64,000 bases of DNA from Kineosporia aurantiaca JCM 3230 (GCA_000719025.1 JODP01000015.1:62001-126000); one strand, 5' to 3'. Shown: positions 42,803 to 52,559, counted from the stretch's first letter. Numbers and translations are program-made. Notes: generated from the sequence alone by a model not told the origin.

Positions 42803-44481
42803 TGAGACGCGCTGTTCGGGCCCTGGTGGGGGCCGGAATGATCACCGGCGTCCTGTTGGTCAATGCTGCTACTGCGCAGGCATTATCAGCTCATCCGCTC
42901 GGGAACTTCACCGTCAATCACTACGACGGGCTCCGCTTCTCGGCGGGGAAGGTCGCTGATCTGGCCGTGGTCGACAGTGCCGAGATCCCCACCGTCCAGG
43001 AGCGGCCCACGGTGGACGCCGACGGTGACGGAGCCGTGTCGGCGGCCGAACGCTCCGCCCACGCGGCCGGGTCGTGCCGCGACCTGGCGCAGGCGACCCA
43101 CCTCTCGGTCGACGGCAAGGAGTTTCCGTTCGTCGTGCGGAAGAGTGCCTTTGAATATCGTGACGGAGCCGCCGGTCTGGAAACCAGCCGGCTGGAGTGC
43201 AACCTGACGGTAGATCTTCCGGACATCGGCACATCGGCCCGCTCCGTGTTCCGCAACTCCTATCGAGGCGACCGGATCGGCTGGCACGAGATCACCGCGA
43301 CGGCGGGCGAGGGGGTACGGCTGGCCTCCTCCTCGGTGCCGGCCGCCACGGTCAGCCAAGAACTGCGCTCCTATCCCAACGATCTGCTCAGTTCGCCGCT
43401 CGACCTGACCGAAGCATCCGTGGAAATCGTCCCCGGGACCGGGCTCTCCGCGTCCTCGGCCGTGGATCTGCCGACCACCGGTCCCCTCGGGCGCTGGACG
43501 GGCGCGCTCTCGAGCCGATTCGACGAATTGGCGGCCACCCGCAATCTGACCCCCGCCGTCGGTCTCCTGGCCGTGCTCCTGGCCGTGCTGCTCGGAGCCT
43601 CGCACGCGGCCCTGCCCGGTCACGGGAAAACCGTGATCGCCGCCTACCTCGCCGGTCGCAGCGGAACCAGGCGGGACGCGCTCACCGTCGGCCTGACGGT
43701 GACGGTCACGCACACCGCCGGGGTGATCGTGCTCGGACTGCTGCTGAGTGCCGCGGCGGCGGTGGCCGGGGAGAGCGTGCTGGCCTACCTCGGCGTCGTC
43801 AGTGGCCTGATGATCGCGAGCATCGGATTCTGGCTGCTGAGCGCCGCGGTGCGCGACCATCGAAGGGGGGACGCCGGTGGGCGCGTTCTCGACCTCACCG
43901 CCGATCCCGTCCCCGCACCCTGGGCGCCGGTTCCTGATCACCGGAAAGCTTCCGGGTCCCCGGCGCCCTCCGGCCCGGTCCAGGTGATCACGGATCCGGT
44001 CGCACCGCCGGTGCACGACCACGACCACGACCACGGTCATGGGCACGGTCACGGCCACGGGCATGGCCATGGGCACGGGCATGGGCACGGTCACTTCGGT
44101 CTGGAGACCACTTCCGAACCCGGGAACCCCCGGACCCCACTGGGCCGGATGACCCTGATCGGCATGGGGGTGGCCGGGGGACTGGTGCCCAGTCCTTCGG
44201 CCCTGGTGGTTCTGCTGGGCGCGATCGGCCTGGGCCGGACCTGGTTCGGGATTCTGCTGGTGATCGGGTACGGGGTGGGCATGGCCGGCCTGCTGACCGC
44301 GGTGGGGCTGCTCCTGGTCCGCTTCGCCGACCAGGTGCGCCAAAACGGGCTGCCTCGGTACCAGGTGCTGCGGAACCTGGCGCAGCGCTGGGCCCGCTGG
44401 GTGCCGTGGGGAACGGCGTCCCTCGTCCTGATCGTCGGTCTCGCCCTCACCGTTCGCTCGGCGGGCCCGCTGATCGGCTGA
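42799..44481 (+). CDS. NicO/RcnA-like Ni/Co transporter with extracytoplasmic domain, EF-hand-like loop and His tract
   Basis: The 560-residue protein has a signal peptide (1-29), an exported N-terminal domain of about 200 residues, and a six-helix NicO transport domain containing HAALPGHGKT, the metal-site signature of the family. The exported domain includes DADGDGAVSAAE (73-84), a canonical 12-residue EF-hand loop. A 27-residue tract with 14 His (nucleotides 44014-44094) separates the two halves of the membrane part and probably binds or buffers metal. The first ATG overlaps the TPR stop. Metal and direction are unproven. Confidence 0.82.
   Translation: MMRRAVRALVGAGMITGVLLVNAATAQALSAHPLGNFTVNHYDGLRFSAGKVADLAVVDSAEIPTVQERPTVDADGDGAVSAAERSAHAAGSCRDLAQATHLSVDGKEFPFVVRKSAFEYRDGAAGLETSRLECNLTVDLPDIGTSARSVFRNSYRGDRIGWHEITATAGEGVRLASSSVPAATVSQELRSYPNDLLSSPLDLTEASVEIVPGTGLSASSAVDLPTTGPLGRWTGALSSRFDELAATRNLTPAVGLLAVLLAVLLGASHAALPGHGKTVIAAYLAGRSGTRRDALTVGLTVTVTHTAGVIVLGLLLSAAAAVAGESVLAYLGVVSGLMIASIGFWLLSAAVRDHRRGDAGGRVLDLTADPVPAPWAPVPDHRKASGSPAPSGPVQVITDPVAPPVHDHDHDHGHGHGHGHGHGHGHGHGHGHFGLETTSEPGNPRTPLGRMTLIGMGVAGGLVPSPSALVVLLGAIGLGRTWFGILLVIGYGVGMAGLLTAVGLLLVRFADQVRQNGLPRYQVLRNLAQRWARWVPWGTASLVLIVGLALTVRSAGPLIG
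44014..44094 (+). repeat. Codon repeat encoding His-Asp and Gly-His dipeptides
   Basis: Twenty-seven codons alternate CAC/CAT with GAC and then with GGN: four His separated by Asp, followed by ten Gly-His pairs. Codon choice varies, so the tract is kept by selection on the protein rather than by recent slippage. It lies in the cytoplasmic or loop region of the NicO transporter. Confidence 0.85.
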
Positions 44482-44536
44482 CGAGTGCGAATGCCGCAGC
44501 ACTACCATCGTGGCTCATGGCGGAGATCTCGTGGTG

Positions 44537-45160
44537 ATGGACGGCGGCCAACCGTCGAATCTGGTTTACGTGGCCGGGAACATCGGCGCGGGTAAATCGA
44601 CCACGTCCACTCGCCTGGCCTCGGCGCTGGGCGGGCGGCTGATCACCGAGCAGACCGAGACCAACCCCTACCTTCCGGCGTTCTACGGGGACATGCGCAG
44701 GTGGACCTTCCACGTGGACGTGCACTTCCTGGCAGAGCGGGTTGCGACCGTCGGGCAGGAGTACCACCCGGGCGGGCCGACCACGGTGTTCGACCGCTGC
44801 TACCTCGAAGGGTCGGTCTTCGCTTCGGTGGCTCATGCCGGTGGCCTGGCCACGGATGACGAGTGGGCGACGTTCAGCCTGTTGCTGGGCTCTTTCGACG
44901 CGCTGCTACCCGCTCCGGCTGCGCTCGTCTATCTCCGGGCCGAACCTGATCAACTACTGGAGCGGGTGAAAAGCCGCGGCCGGGAGTACGAAACAGGAAT
45001 GACCCTGGGCTATCTCCAGGACCTGCAGGACGCCTACGACGAATGGATCGCGGGTTACACCGCAGCCCCGGTGATTGCCGTCGACACCGGACGGGTCGAC
45101 CTGCGGGAGGACGAGCGTCTGCGCGAGCTGGTCGAAGAGGTCACCGCGAGGTTCAGGTGA
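44537..45160 (+). CDS. Deoxynucleoside kinase
   Basis: The 207-residue kinase phosphorylates deoxynucleosides for salvage. It has a P-loop GNIGAGKST near the N-terminus, the substrate-binding FDRCYLEGSVF (normally DRS), and a LID-type segment ERVKSRGREYE. The family is the dNK/dGK/dCK group; dAdo/dGuo kinase activity is most likely. The start is uncertain: GGAG at 44522-44525 could serve GTG at 44531 or 44534, or ATG at 44537, and a further GTG lies at 44510. The gene overlaps the end of the converging helicase gene by 8 bases. Confidence 0.8.
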   Translation: MDGGQPSNLVYVAGNIGAGKSTTSTRLASALGGRLITEQTETNPYLPAFYGDMRRWTFHVDVHFLAERVATVGQEYHPGGPTTVFDRCYLEGSVFASVAHAGGLATDDEWATFSLLLGSFDALLPAPAALVYLRAEPDQLLERVKSRGREYETGMTLGYLQDLQDAYDEWIAGYTAAPVIAVDTGRVDLREDERLRELVEEVTARFR

Positions 45161-47204
45161 TCCGCACCTGGCCGAGCTCCTGGGTGCAGCGGGTCAGGGC
45201 CACGTAAAGGCCGTTCCAGCCGCGGGGTTCGGCCGAGATGCCCTGGGCGTCGATCAGCAAGGTGGCATCCCACTCCAGCCCCTTGGACTCGGTGGCGGTC
45301 AGCACGGGGACGTCGTCGAGCGCCGCTTTGAGGGCTTGGATCCGCGAGCGGGGAGCAATGACGCCGACCGTGCCCCCGCTCCACCGTTCCTGAAGCTGCC
45401 GAACGTTCGAAACGACCTCGTCCACAAGCTCTTGCGAACCGACCGAGATCTCCCAGGGGGTGATGCCGGAGGAGCGTACGGCCCGGGGTGGCGCATTGTG
45501 GCTACCGGCCTTCTCCAGCACCGGTCCAGTCAGCGCCATGACCTCGTGCGGCGTCCGGTAGCAGATGGTGAGTTCGGCCGCTGCCCAACGGTCTCCGAGT
45601 GTGGCCCCGACCGCTTGGGACCAGGTGGTGTGCTGGTGTGACGCCTCGGTCTGGTCGATGTCGCCGACCGCGGTGATGGAACGGGTGGGGCAGCGGCGGA
45701 GCACCATCTGCCACTGCATCTCGGACAGCTCCTGCGCCTCGTCGATCACCACGTGCCCGTACACCCAACTGCGATGCGCGCGGGCCCGGTCGGCGATGAA
45801 CTCGCCCTGGGGTTGCGGGAGAGTTGGGTCACCGAGGAGATCGGCAACCGCATCGAACAAGGGGACGTCGGCGGCGGACCAGGCGGTCGGCTCACCGAGC
45901 ACGACGGTCGTCTCTTCGGCGGAAAGCAAGCCTTGAAGCAGAGTTTCGCTGCGCAGGAACTGCCTGAGCGCCGGGCCGGGTTCACGGTCGGGCCACCAGG
46001 CCGCGACGAATGCGGCGACTCCCGCGCTCTGGTGGATCCGCACGCGCAGTTCCTCGATCTCCTCCTCGGACACCTCGACCTCGACGCTCTGGACATCCTG
46101 AGCGCGGTCGAACCGGGCCAGGATGTCCTCGAAACCCTCCTCCACCTCGGTCAGGAGAGCAACCCGCCGCTCGGCCACCAGGTCGGCGAGGATCTGCGCC
46201 AACTGCTCGAAGAACACCGCCCGGGCCTGGTGATAGGAGCGGCCCTGCGTTGCGGAACCAAGCATCCGGCGCACGATCGGGGCCGGGACGAGATAACTCT
46301 CGCCTTCCCAGGGAACCGCCAGATCACCCGCTTCCGGCAGCATCCCGGCCACGTACTGCTCGAGCGCCGGCTGCCACCGCGCCCGGCCCTTGATCTCGGA
46401 AATCCGCCTCTCCGCCGACCTTTCCACGGTGAAACCAGGGACCAGGGTATCGGGAGTGGCCGAGACCACCGCGGTTTCGCCGAGCGCGGGCAGCACCTGC
46501 TCGATGTACCGCAGGAACCGCGAGGAGGGTCCCAGCACCAGGACCGCCTGATCGGCCATCTGCTGATGGGTGAACAGCAGATAGGCGACCCGGTGCAGGG
46601 CCACCACGGTCTTGCCGGTGCCCGGCCCACCCTGGACGATCAGCGGCCCGGAGGCCGGGGCCCGGACGATCTGGTCCTGCTCGCGCTGCAGGGTGGCGAT
46701 CGCAGTGGTCATCTGCCCGGTGCGGCGCCGGCCGAGCGCCGCCAGCAGAGCACCCTCGCCGACCAGTTCGCTCCCGGCCGAGCCGTCCAGAGGCTCGTCG
46801 TCCACCCCCACGACCACGGAGCCCGCTGTGCGCAGATGACGCCGCCGGGCCTGACCCTGCGGGTCGAGCGGGGTGGCGGTGTAGAAGGGCCGGGCCCGGG
46901 GCGCTCGCCAGTCCACCACCAGAGGTTCCGCATCGGTGTCCGGGCGGCGCAGACCGATCCGTCCGATCCGGATCACCGTCTGGTCCAAGCCGTCAAGCCT
47001 TCCGAACACCAGCCCGTCCTGCGCCTGCCGCAGTTCCTCCAGTTGCCGGCGCAGTTCCCTCTGGCGGGCATGCTCCACGGCGCTGTCCGGCCCGGTGGCG
47101 AGCTCTTGGGAGAGTTCGTCGATCAGCTGAACCCGGCGTTGCCCGGCCCGATCGAGAAAATCCTGTTCCTCGGCGATCGCGGCGGTCTGCAGTTCGTCGG
47201 GCAT
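45153..47204 (-). CDS. HelD-like UvrD/Rep-superfamily helicase (RNA polymerase recycling motor)
   Basis: The 683-residue ATPase begins with a coiled-coil (about 10-65), followed by a 1A domain with Walker A GGPGTGKT (192-199), a large insertion (about 300-450) and DEAQ in VIDEAQELSEMQW. The last motifs include TATESKGLEWD and YVALTRC. The N-terminal coiled coil and domain layout match actinobacterial HelD, which pulls stalled RNA polymerase from DNA and can protect against rifampicin. It is monocistronic. The leader at 47233-47252 has a GCTTGG/CCAAGC inverted repeat. Confidence 0.85.
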   Translation of the reverse strand: MPDELQTAAIAEEQDFLDRAGQRRVQLIDELSQELATGPDSAVEHARQRELRRQLEELRQAQDGLVFGRLDGLDQTVIRIGRIGLRRPDTDAEPLVVDWRAPRARPFYTATPLDPQGQARRRHLRTAGSVVVGVDDEPLDGSAGSELVGEGALLAALGRRRTGQMTTAIATLQREQDQIVRAPASGPLIVQGGPGTGKTVVALHRVAYLLFTHQQMADQAVLVLGPSSRFLRYIEQVLPALGETAVVSATPDTLVPGFTVERSAERRISEIKGRARWQPALEQYVAGMLPEAGDLAVPWEGESYLVPAPIVRRMLGSATQGRSYHQARAVFFEQLAQILADLVAERRVALLTEVEEGFEDILARFDRAQDVQSVEVEVSEEEIEELRVRIHQSAGVAAFVAAWWPDREPGPALRQFLRSETLLQGLLSAEETTVVLGEPTAWSAADVPLFDAVADLLGDPTLPQPQGEFIADRARAHRSWVYGHVVIDEAQELSEMQWQMVLRRCPTRSITAVGDIDQTEASHQHTTWSQAVGATLGDRWAAAELTICYRTPHEVMALTGPVLEKAGSHNAPPRAVRSSGITPWEISVGSQELVDEVVSNVRQLQERWSGGTVGVIAPRSRIQALKAALDDVPVLTATESKGLEWDATLLIDAQGISAEPRGWNGLYVALTRCTQELGQVRIT

Positions 47205-47321
47205 GGCCGGATCATAAGCAGGCCGGTCTTGCGCTTGGGAAATTTGCCAAGCATCGCTCTTTCATGTCCTCGGACAACAACATTGGTCCTTGACAGCTGG
47301 TGTTGGGGCTGCTTTTTCCGG

Positions 47322-47915
47322 GTGATCCGGGAAATCCTCGGTCTGCACCTGGAACTGAAGGACGTCTGCGACCCGGACCAGGAGGAGTCGGCGGCGGCCT
47401 CGAAGTACGTCGTGCTCACCCTTCCGGTCGGCTGGATGGAGACCGTGCTGCCCGGTGTCCTGGAGGCCGTGGTCCGGCACGGGCTGGGTGGCTGGGATCC
47501 GCAGATGGGCAAGGTGCCCTCGCCGGAGGATCTGGAGCCTGGCGAAGTCCAGTACCTGACCGAGGAGGAAGCCTTTCCCTACGGGCGCGGTCAGGTGGCC
47601 GTCGACCGGCTGTGGACGGCGGAGGAGGTGCGGGATGTCTTCGATCTGGGCCCGCGCGCAATCGGCCGTGCGTGGAAGCTGATCGGGCTTCCCGAAAAGG
47701 TGACCTTTGCCGAAGCCGTCGGCGTCCACTGCGTTATCTGGCTGCTGCAAGACCTGGAGCCGATGGAAGCCGACGTGGCCCGCACCCATCTGCACGCGGT
47801 TGCGGCTCTCTGCAAAGCGGGCCCGCCGCCGGAGTTCACCTACTACCAGGTCGAGAACATTCACCTTGATGTCGCCGGAGTTGCCTATGCGTTGGCCTCA
47901 ATTCCCCGTCCCTAG
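47322..47915 (+). CDS. Hypothetical protein, 197 residues
   Basis: The frame has a coding-like composition to the stop at 47915, and codon use resembles its neighbours. The start is uncertain: GTG at 47322 is the best candidate, but TTG at 47284 is possible and no clear ribosome site is seen. TTGACA at 47290 may be a -35 element. The protein is acidic, without signal or membrane segments, and mixes helices with short strands. I recognise no family. It is divergent from the helicase gene and converges on the acyl-CoA synthetase gene. Confidence 0.55.
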   Translation: MIREILGLHLELKDVCDPDQEESAAASKYVVLTLPVGWMETVLPGVLEAVVRHGLGGWDPQMGKVPSPEDLEPGEVQYLTEEEAFPYGRGQVAVDRLWTAEEVRDVFDLGPRAIGRAWKLIGLPEKVTFAEAVGVHCVIWLLQDLEPMEADVARTHLHAVAALCKAGPPPEFTYYQVENIHLDVAGVAYALASIPRP

Positions 47916-47933
47916 CCGGCGAGCCGAGGCGCG

Positions 47934-49646
47934 TCACTCATTCTGGTTGTTGGCCGGATCGGCGGTGAGCTCGGGGAAGTCCTCGGCGCGGTACTCGGTC
48001 GGCGGGCGTTCGGTAACCGCGTCTTCTTCACGGTGCCGTAGTTCCACCCGGCGGATCTTGCCGGAGATGGTCTTGGGCAGCTCGTAGAACTCAATCCGGC
48101 GAATTCGCTGATAGGGGGCCAGCTTCTGCCGGGCGTGGCGCAGGATCTGCAGGGCGGTCTCGCGGTTCGGCTGGTGGCCGGGGGCCAGGGCGATGTAGGC
48201 CTTGGGCACGGCCAGGCGGAGTTCGTCGGGGGCGGGCACGACGGCGGCCTCGGCCACGGCGGGGTGCTCGACCAGCACGCTCTCCAGTTCGAAGGGGGAG
48301 ATCTTGTAGTCGGAGGCCTTGAACACGTCGTCCGTGCGGCCGACGTAGAAGATGTAGCCGTCCTGGTCCCGGCGGGCGATGTCGCCGGTGTGGTAGTAGC
48401 CGTCGGCCATGGCCTCGGCGTTGAGTTCAGGGTCGCCCTGGTAGCCGGTCATCAGGCTGATCGGGCGGCGGGCGAGGTCGACGCAGATCTCGCCCTCCTC
48501 GGCCGGCTGCCCGGTGAGCGGATCGACGAGCACGATGGGGACGCCGGGCAGGGGCAGGCCCATCGAGCCGGGCTTGACCGCCATTCCGGGGACATTGCCT
48601 ACGGCGAGCGGTAGTTCGGTCTGCCCGTAGCCGTCCCGGACGGTCAGGCCCCAGGCCGCGCGGACCTGGTCCATCACCTCAGGGTTGAGGGGCTCCCCGG
48701 CGGAGAGGAGCTGCCGTAGCCGGCCGGGGCCACCGGCGAGGTCGGCCTTGATCAGCATCCGCCACACCGTCGGGGGCGCGCAGAAGGTGTTGACGCCGGC
48801 GGTGCGGATCCGGTCGAGCAGCGCAGCGGCGTCGAAACGGCTGTAGTTGTAGACGAAAATCGTCGCCTCGGCGATCCAGGGGGCGAAGAAGCAGCTCCAG
48901 GCGTGCTTGGCCCAGCCGGGGGAGGAGATGTTGAGGTGCACGTCGCCCGGCTTGGCCGCTACCCAGAACGAGGTCGCGAGATGGCCGACCGGGTAGGAGA
49001 CCTGATTGTGCTCGACCAGTTTGGGCTTGCTGGTGGTGCCCGAGGTGAAGTACAGCAGCTGCGGGTCCGACGGCGCCGTGCCCGGGTGCTCGGCCGGGGG
49101 AACGTCCTTTTCGTATGCGTCCTTGAGGGAGATCCAGCCGGGGCCGGCATCGCCGACGACGAATCGGGTGTAGGAGCCCTCGAACTTGGCGGTGTCTGCG
49201 GCGTTGGCGATCACGTGCCGGACGGCGCCGCGATCGATCCGGTCGGCCACCTCGCCCGCGCCCAGGGCGGTCGTGGTCGGCACGATCACGGCGCCGAGCT
49301 TCATCACCGCCAGCATCGAGTCCCAGAGCTCGACCTGGTTGTTCAGCATGAGCAGGAGACGGTCGCCGCGCCGCACGCCGTGGGCGGCCAGATGCGCGGC
49401 GACCTGGTCGGAGCGCCGGGCCATCTCGTCGAAGGAGTAACGGGCCTGTGACCCGTCCTCCTCCACGATCCACAGCGCCGTGCGTTCCACCCCGCGGGCG
49501 ATCGCGTCGAACCAGTCGACGGCCCAGTTGAAGCGTTCACCGAAGTCCGGCCAGCGGAACTGCGCGACGGCCTGACCGTAATCGAGCGCAAGGCCCTGCA
49601 GCAGGTCGCGAGCCTCGCGATAGGTCTGCGTGTTCGACGGCGCCAT
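47934..49646 (-). CDS. AMP-forming acyl-CoA synthetase / AMP-binding enzyme
   Basis: The 570-residue ligase activates a carboxylic acid as acyl-adenylate and then transfers it to CoA. The P-loop-like motif is YFTSGTTSKPK, the A5 motif YGQTE and the A7/A8 region GYYHTGDIARRDQDGYIFYVGRTDD. The A10 Lys is in PKTISGKIRR. The sequence is closest in layout to medium-chain or benzoate-type acyl-CoA synthetases. The ATG at 49646 is preceded by GGAGG. The alpha/beta hydrolase gene lies 65 bases upstream on the same strand and may be co-transcribed. Confidence 0.85.
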   Translation of the reverse strand: MAPSNTQTYREARDLLQGLALDYGQAVAQFRWPDFGERFNWAVDWFDAIARGVERTALWIVEEDGSQARYSFDEMARRSDQVAAHLAAHGVRRGDRLLLMLNNQVELWDSMLAVMKLGAVIVPTTTALGAGEVADRIDRGAVRHVIANAADTAKFEGSYTRFVVGDAGPGWISLKDAYEKDVPPAEHPGTAPSDPQLLYFTSGTTSKPKLVEHNQVSYPVGHLATSFWVAAKPGDVHLNISSPGWAKHAWSCFFAPWIAEATIFVYNYSRFDAAALLDRIRTAGVNTFCAPPTVWRMLIKADLAGGPGRLRQLLSAGEPLNPEVMDQVRAAWGLTVRDGYGQTELPLAVGNVPGMAVKPGSMGLPLPGVPIVLVDPLTGQPAEEGEICVDLARRPISLMTGYQGDPELNAEAMADGYYHTGDIARRDQDGYIFYVGRTDDVFKASDYKISPFELESVLVEHPAVAEAAVVPAPDELRLAVPKAYIALAPGHQPNRETALQILRHARQKLAPYQRIRRIEFYELPKTISGKIRRVELRHREEDAVTERPPTEYRAEDFPELTADPANNQNE

Positions 49647-49711
49647 TGCCAGTCCACCCTCCATCGGCCGGCTCCGAGTGTCTCCCGGCCGGTGAAGGCT
49701 TCGCAATCACC

Positions 49712-50434
49712 TCACTGCGGGTGGGCTGGGGTGATGCTCTGCAGCAGGGCGGCGGCGATTTCGTCGGGGTGGGTCAGCAGCGCCTCGTGCGTGCCGGGCA
49801 CCATGATCGGCTCCACGCCCAGGCGGACGGCCAGTTCGGGGCCGGGAGCGGCCAGGGAGATGTCCTTCTCGGCCAGTAGGTAGGTGGTGGGGATGTTCAG
49901 GGTCCGCAGTTCGGGTCCTTCCGGCGGGTCCAGGACGTAGCCTCCCGGCTGCGGGGTCAGCTGGTCGAAGACCAGCCGCTGCAGCCGGTCCGGCTCGTCC
50001 GGCATCAGCCGGGTGGAGAAGGTCTCGAAGTCCATCTCAAGGGTGCCCTCCGTCGAAGCCTCCGCGGTCGCCTGGATCCAGGCCGCCAGGTCCGGTCCGA
50101 GGGCGGCGGCCATGGACTCGCCCCGGCGCGGGATGAACGCGCTGAAGAAGGCCAGGTGGGCCAGCCGGTCGCGGAGCCGGGGAGCCGCCTCGCTGATCGG
50201 GATCCCGGCGAAGCTGTGCCCGACCAGAACCACGTCGCGAAGATCGCGGCGCTCGACCTCGTGCACGAGGTGATCCACCGCGTCCTTCAGGCGCAGACCG
50301 GACGCGTCATCACCCAGCGACAGACCCGGAAGCGTCACGGGGTACGCGCGGTGGCCGGCGGCCCGCACCCGGTTGGCCACCGGGTGCCAGCTCCAGCCGC
50401 CGTGGTTGACGCCGGGGACGAAGACGAAATTCAC
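49712..50434 (-). CDS. Alpha/beta hydrolase
   Basis: The 240-residue enzyme has the oxyanion-hole segment VPGVNHGGWSWHPV at the N-terminus, a nucleophile elbow VGHSFAG with Ser74, and a late PGTHEALLTHP with the catalytic His. The layout resembles esterases of the salicylate-esterase/hydroxynitrile-lyase-like group. No signal peptide is present. It is divergent from an AraC gene (start 50614), which is a likely regulator, and upstream of the acyl-CoA synthetase gene. Confidence 0.8.
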   Translation of the reverse strand: MNFVFVPGVNHGGWSWHPVANRVRAAGHRAYPVTLPGLSLGDDASGLRLKDAVDHLVHEVERRDLRDVVLVGHSFAGIPISEAAPRLRDRLAHLAFFSAFIPRRGESMAAALGPDLAAWIQATAEASTEGTLEMDFETFSTRLMPDEPDRLQRLVFDQLTPQPGGYVLDPPEGPELRTLNIPTTYLLAEKDISLAAPGPELAVRLGVEPIMVPGTHEALLTHPDEIAAALLQSITPAHPQ

Positions 50435-50613
50435 CAGGGATCTCTTTCCTGCGGTTCGGAACCCGGAGCGGGGATGCGTTCGGGTGCGGTTGCGAACCTA
50501 GGAACCCGGCCGGGGCCGCGGCTTGGATCCCGGCGACAGGAAAGTGGATCGGCGCGCCAGGAGCTCCGGTCCGGGGCTCGCTACCATGCGGGCCGGTGGA
50601 AAGGAGGCCCGCT

Positions 50614-51579
50614 ATGCACGGGTTCACCGTGGAGGCGGTCGGTCCACAGCAGGGCAGAAGGGGTTTCGACGCCTATTTGGAGGCCTTCGAGGCCGAGACC
50701 GAGGGCCGGTACCGGCATCCCAAATACAGCACGGCCACCGCCCAGCAGTTCAGCGGGACCTTCCACAACGCCCGGCTGGACGACATCGTCATGGCCGAGT
50801 ACCGGGCGACCTCCCGGATCCGGACCGAAGAGCTGGCGACCCTCGAGGAGGACCAGGTCCGGCTCTACGTCGTGCACCGCGGCCGCCAGCTCCTGAACGA
50901 CCCGCTCGGCCAGGGCGATGTCCGGCTGGATCCGGGGAACTTCTTCCTGGGACGGCTCACGCACGATCATCACTTCGAGACCGGCCCGTCGATCGCCGCC
51001 CTCAACCTCTTCCTGCCCGGACATCACCTGGGGGATCTGTTGCGGGACCGGCCGCTGATGAGTACGGCGGTCTCGGCGCCCCTGCGGATCCTCAGCGCGT
51101 ACGTGGCAATGGTCCAGCCGAACCTGCCCTACCTCGGCCGGGCCGGCACTGAGAGTGCGCGGGCCGCGCTGCTGGAACTGCTCAAAGGCGTGGCCCGCGG
51201 TCTCTTCGACGACCAGGAAACGGCTTTCGTCCCCGTTCTCGCGCAGAGCGCCCGGAACCTGGCCGATGCGCTCCTCGAAGACCCACATCTGTCCCCGGAA
51301 CTGATTGCTCAGCGGTTGAACGTTTCGGTGCGCACCCTGCAGCGCTCCTTCGCGGTCGGTCCGGAGCCGCTCAGTGCCTATATCCGGCGCCGTCGGCTGG
51401 AGGAGGCCACGCGCATGCTGCTGAACCGTCCGTCGGCGAACGTCTCGGAAGTGGCGGCCCGCTGGTGCTTTGCCGACAACAGCCACTTCGTCCGCGCGTT
51501 CCGGAAGCAGCACGGGTGTACCCCGTCGCAGTTCCGGGGCCGCCACCGGTTCCGGCCGGAGGGTGAAGTGACAGGATGA
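50614..51579 (+). CDS. AraC-family transcriptional regulator
   Basis: The 321-residue regulator starts at an ATG preceded by AAGGAGG at 50601-50607. An N-terminal AraC-binding-like domain is followed by two helix-turn-helix motifs, LIAQRLNVSVRTLQRSFAV and VSEVAARWCFADNSHFVRAFRKQHGCTPSQFR. It lies between a divergent alpha/beta hydrolase gene and a downstream aldo/keto reductase gene; either or both may be targets. The effector is unknown. Confidence 0.85.
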   Translation: MHGFTVEAVGPQQGRRGFDAYLEAFEAETEGRYRHPKYSTATAQQFSGTFHNARLDDIVMAEYRATSRIRTEELATLEEDQVRLYVVHRGRQLLNDPLGQGDVRLDPGNFFLGRLTHDHHFETGPSIAALNLFLPGHHLGDLLRDRPLMSTAVSAPLRILSAYVAMVQPNLPYLGRAGTESARAALLELLKGVARGLFDDQETAFVPVLAQSARNLADALLEDPHLSPELIAQRLNVSVRTLQRSFAVGPEPLSAYIRRRRLEEATRMLLNRPSANVSEVAARWCFADNSHFVRAFRKQHGCTPSQFRGRHRFRPEGEVTG

Positions 51580-51623
51580 GGTGCTGCTTGTCCGACCAAG
51601 CCCGATCCTGAACTGGAGATGTT

Positions 51624-52559
51624 GTGAAGCTTGTTCCCCTCGGCTCCACCGACCTGCGGGTGCCGAACGTCGTGCTCGGGTTGATGCGGATCTCGGGACT
51701 CGACGACGAGGCGATCCGTGACCTGGTCGGGGCCGCCCGCGACAGCGGGATCGACTTCTTCGACCATGCCGACGTGTACGGGCCGACGCTGCACGAGTGC
51801 GAGCGGCGGTTCGCCGAGGCGATGCGGCTGAGCCCGGCCGATCGCGAGAACGTGGTGATCCAGACCAAGGCCGGCATCGTGCCGGAGGGGCCGTACTTCG
51901 ACTTCTCCTACGAGCACCTGATCGCCTCGGTCGAGGGGTCGCTGCGCGCCCTGCAGACCGAGTACCTCGACATCCTGCTGCTGCACCGGCCCGATGCGCT
52001 GGTCGAGCCGGACGAGGTGGCGCGGGCCTTCGACGAGCTCGAGGCCTCGGGCAAGGTGCGGGCGTTCGGGGTCTCGAACCAGACGCCCCGGCAGATCGAC
52101 CTGTTGAAGAAGTCGGTCCGGCAGCCACTGGTGGCCAATCAGCTACAGCTGTCGATCACCCACGCGCCGATCGTGGCGCAGGGCGTGGCCTCGAACATGC
52201 ACGGCCTCGACCAGTCGGTGATGCTCGACGGCGGCGGCATTGTCGACTACTGCCGGCTGAACGAGATCACCGTGCAGGCCTGGTCGCCGTTCCAGGCCGG
52301 GTTCTTCAACGGGGTGTTCCTCGACAACCCGGAGTACCCGGAGCTGAACCAGGTGATCGACCGGCTCGCGAAGAAGTACGACGTGACCCCGGTGGGCATC
52401 GCCACTGCCTGGATCACCCGGCACCCGGCCGGGATGCAGGTGGTGCTGGGCACCACCAAGCCGGAGCGGGTGCGGGCGGCCGCAGCCGGTTCGGACATCA
52501 CGCTGGAGCGATCGGAGTGGTACGAGCTGTTCCGGGCCGCCGGTTACCGGGTGCCCTGA
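51624..52559 (+). CDS. Aldo/keto reductase (YdhF-like)
   Basis: The 311-residue enzyme is a TIM-barrel NADPH reductase with the tetrad Asp47 and Tyr52 (DHADVYG), Lys82 (QTKAG) and His121 (LLLHRPD). The PLVANQLQLSITH segment and the late VLGTTKPERVR block resemble the E. coli YdhF group. The GTG start lies 44 bases after the AraC stop, so it may belong to the same transcript. The substrate is unknown. Confidence 0.85.
   Translation: MKLVPLGSTDLRVPNVVLGLMRISGLDDEAIRDLVGAARDSGIDFFDHADVYGPTLHECERRFAEAMRLSPADRENVVIQTKAGIVPEGPYFDFSYEHLIASVEGSLRALQTEYLDILLLHRPDALVEPDEVARAFDELEASGKVRAFGVSNQTPRQIDLLKKSVRQPLVANQLQLSITHAPIVAQGVASNMHGLDQSVMLDGGGIVDYCRLNEITVQAWSPFQAGFFNGVFLDNPEYPELNQVIDRLAKKYDVTPVGIATAWITRHPAGMQVVLGTTKPERVRAAAAGSDITLERSEWYELFRAAGYRVP

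Noticed and set aside
44014..44094. His-codon repeat as a microsatellite or mobile element
   Set aside because: Synonymous codons vary along the tract and the repeat is in frame inside a NicO gene, where such tracts are expected.
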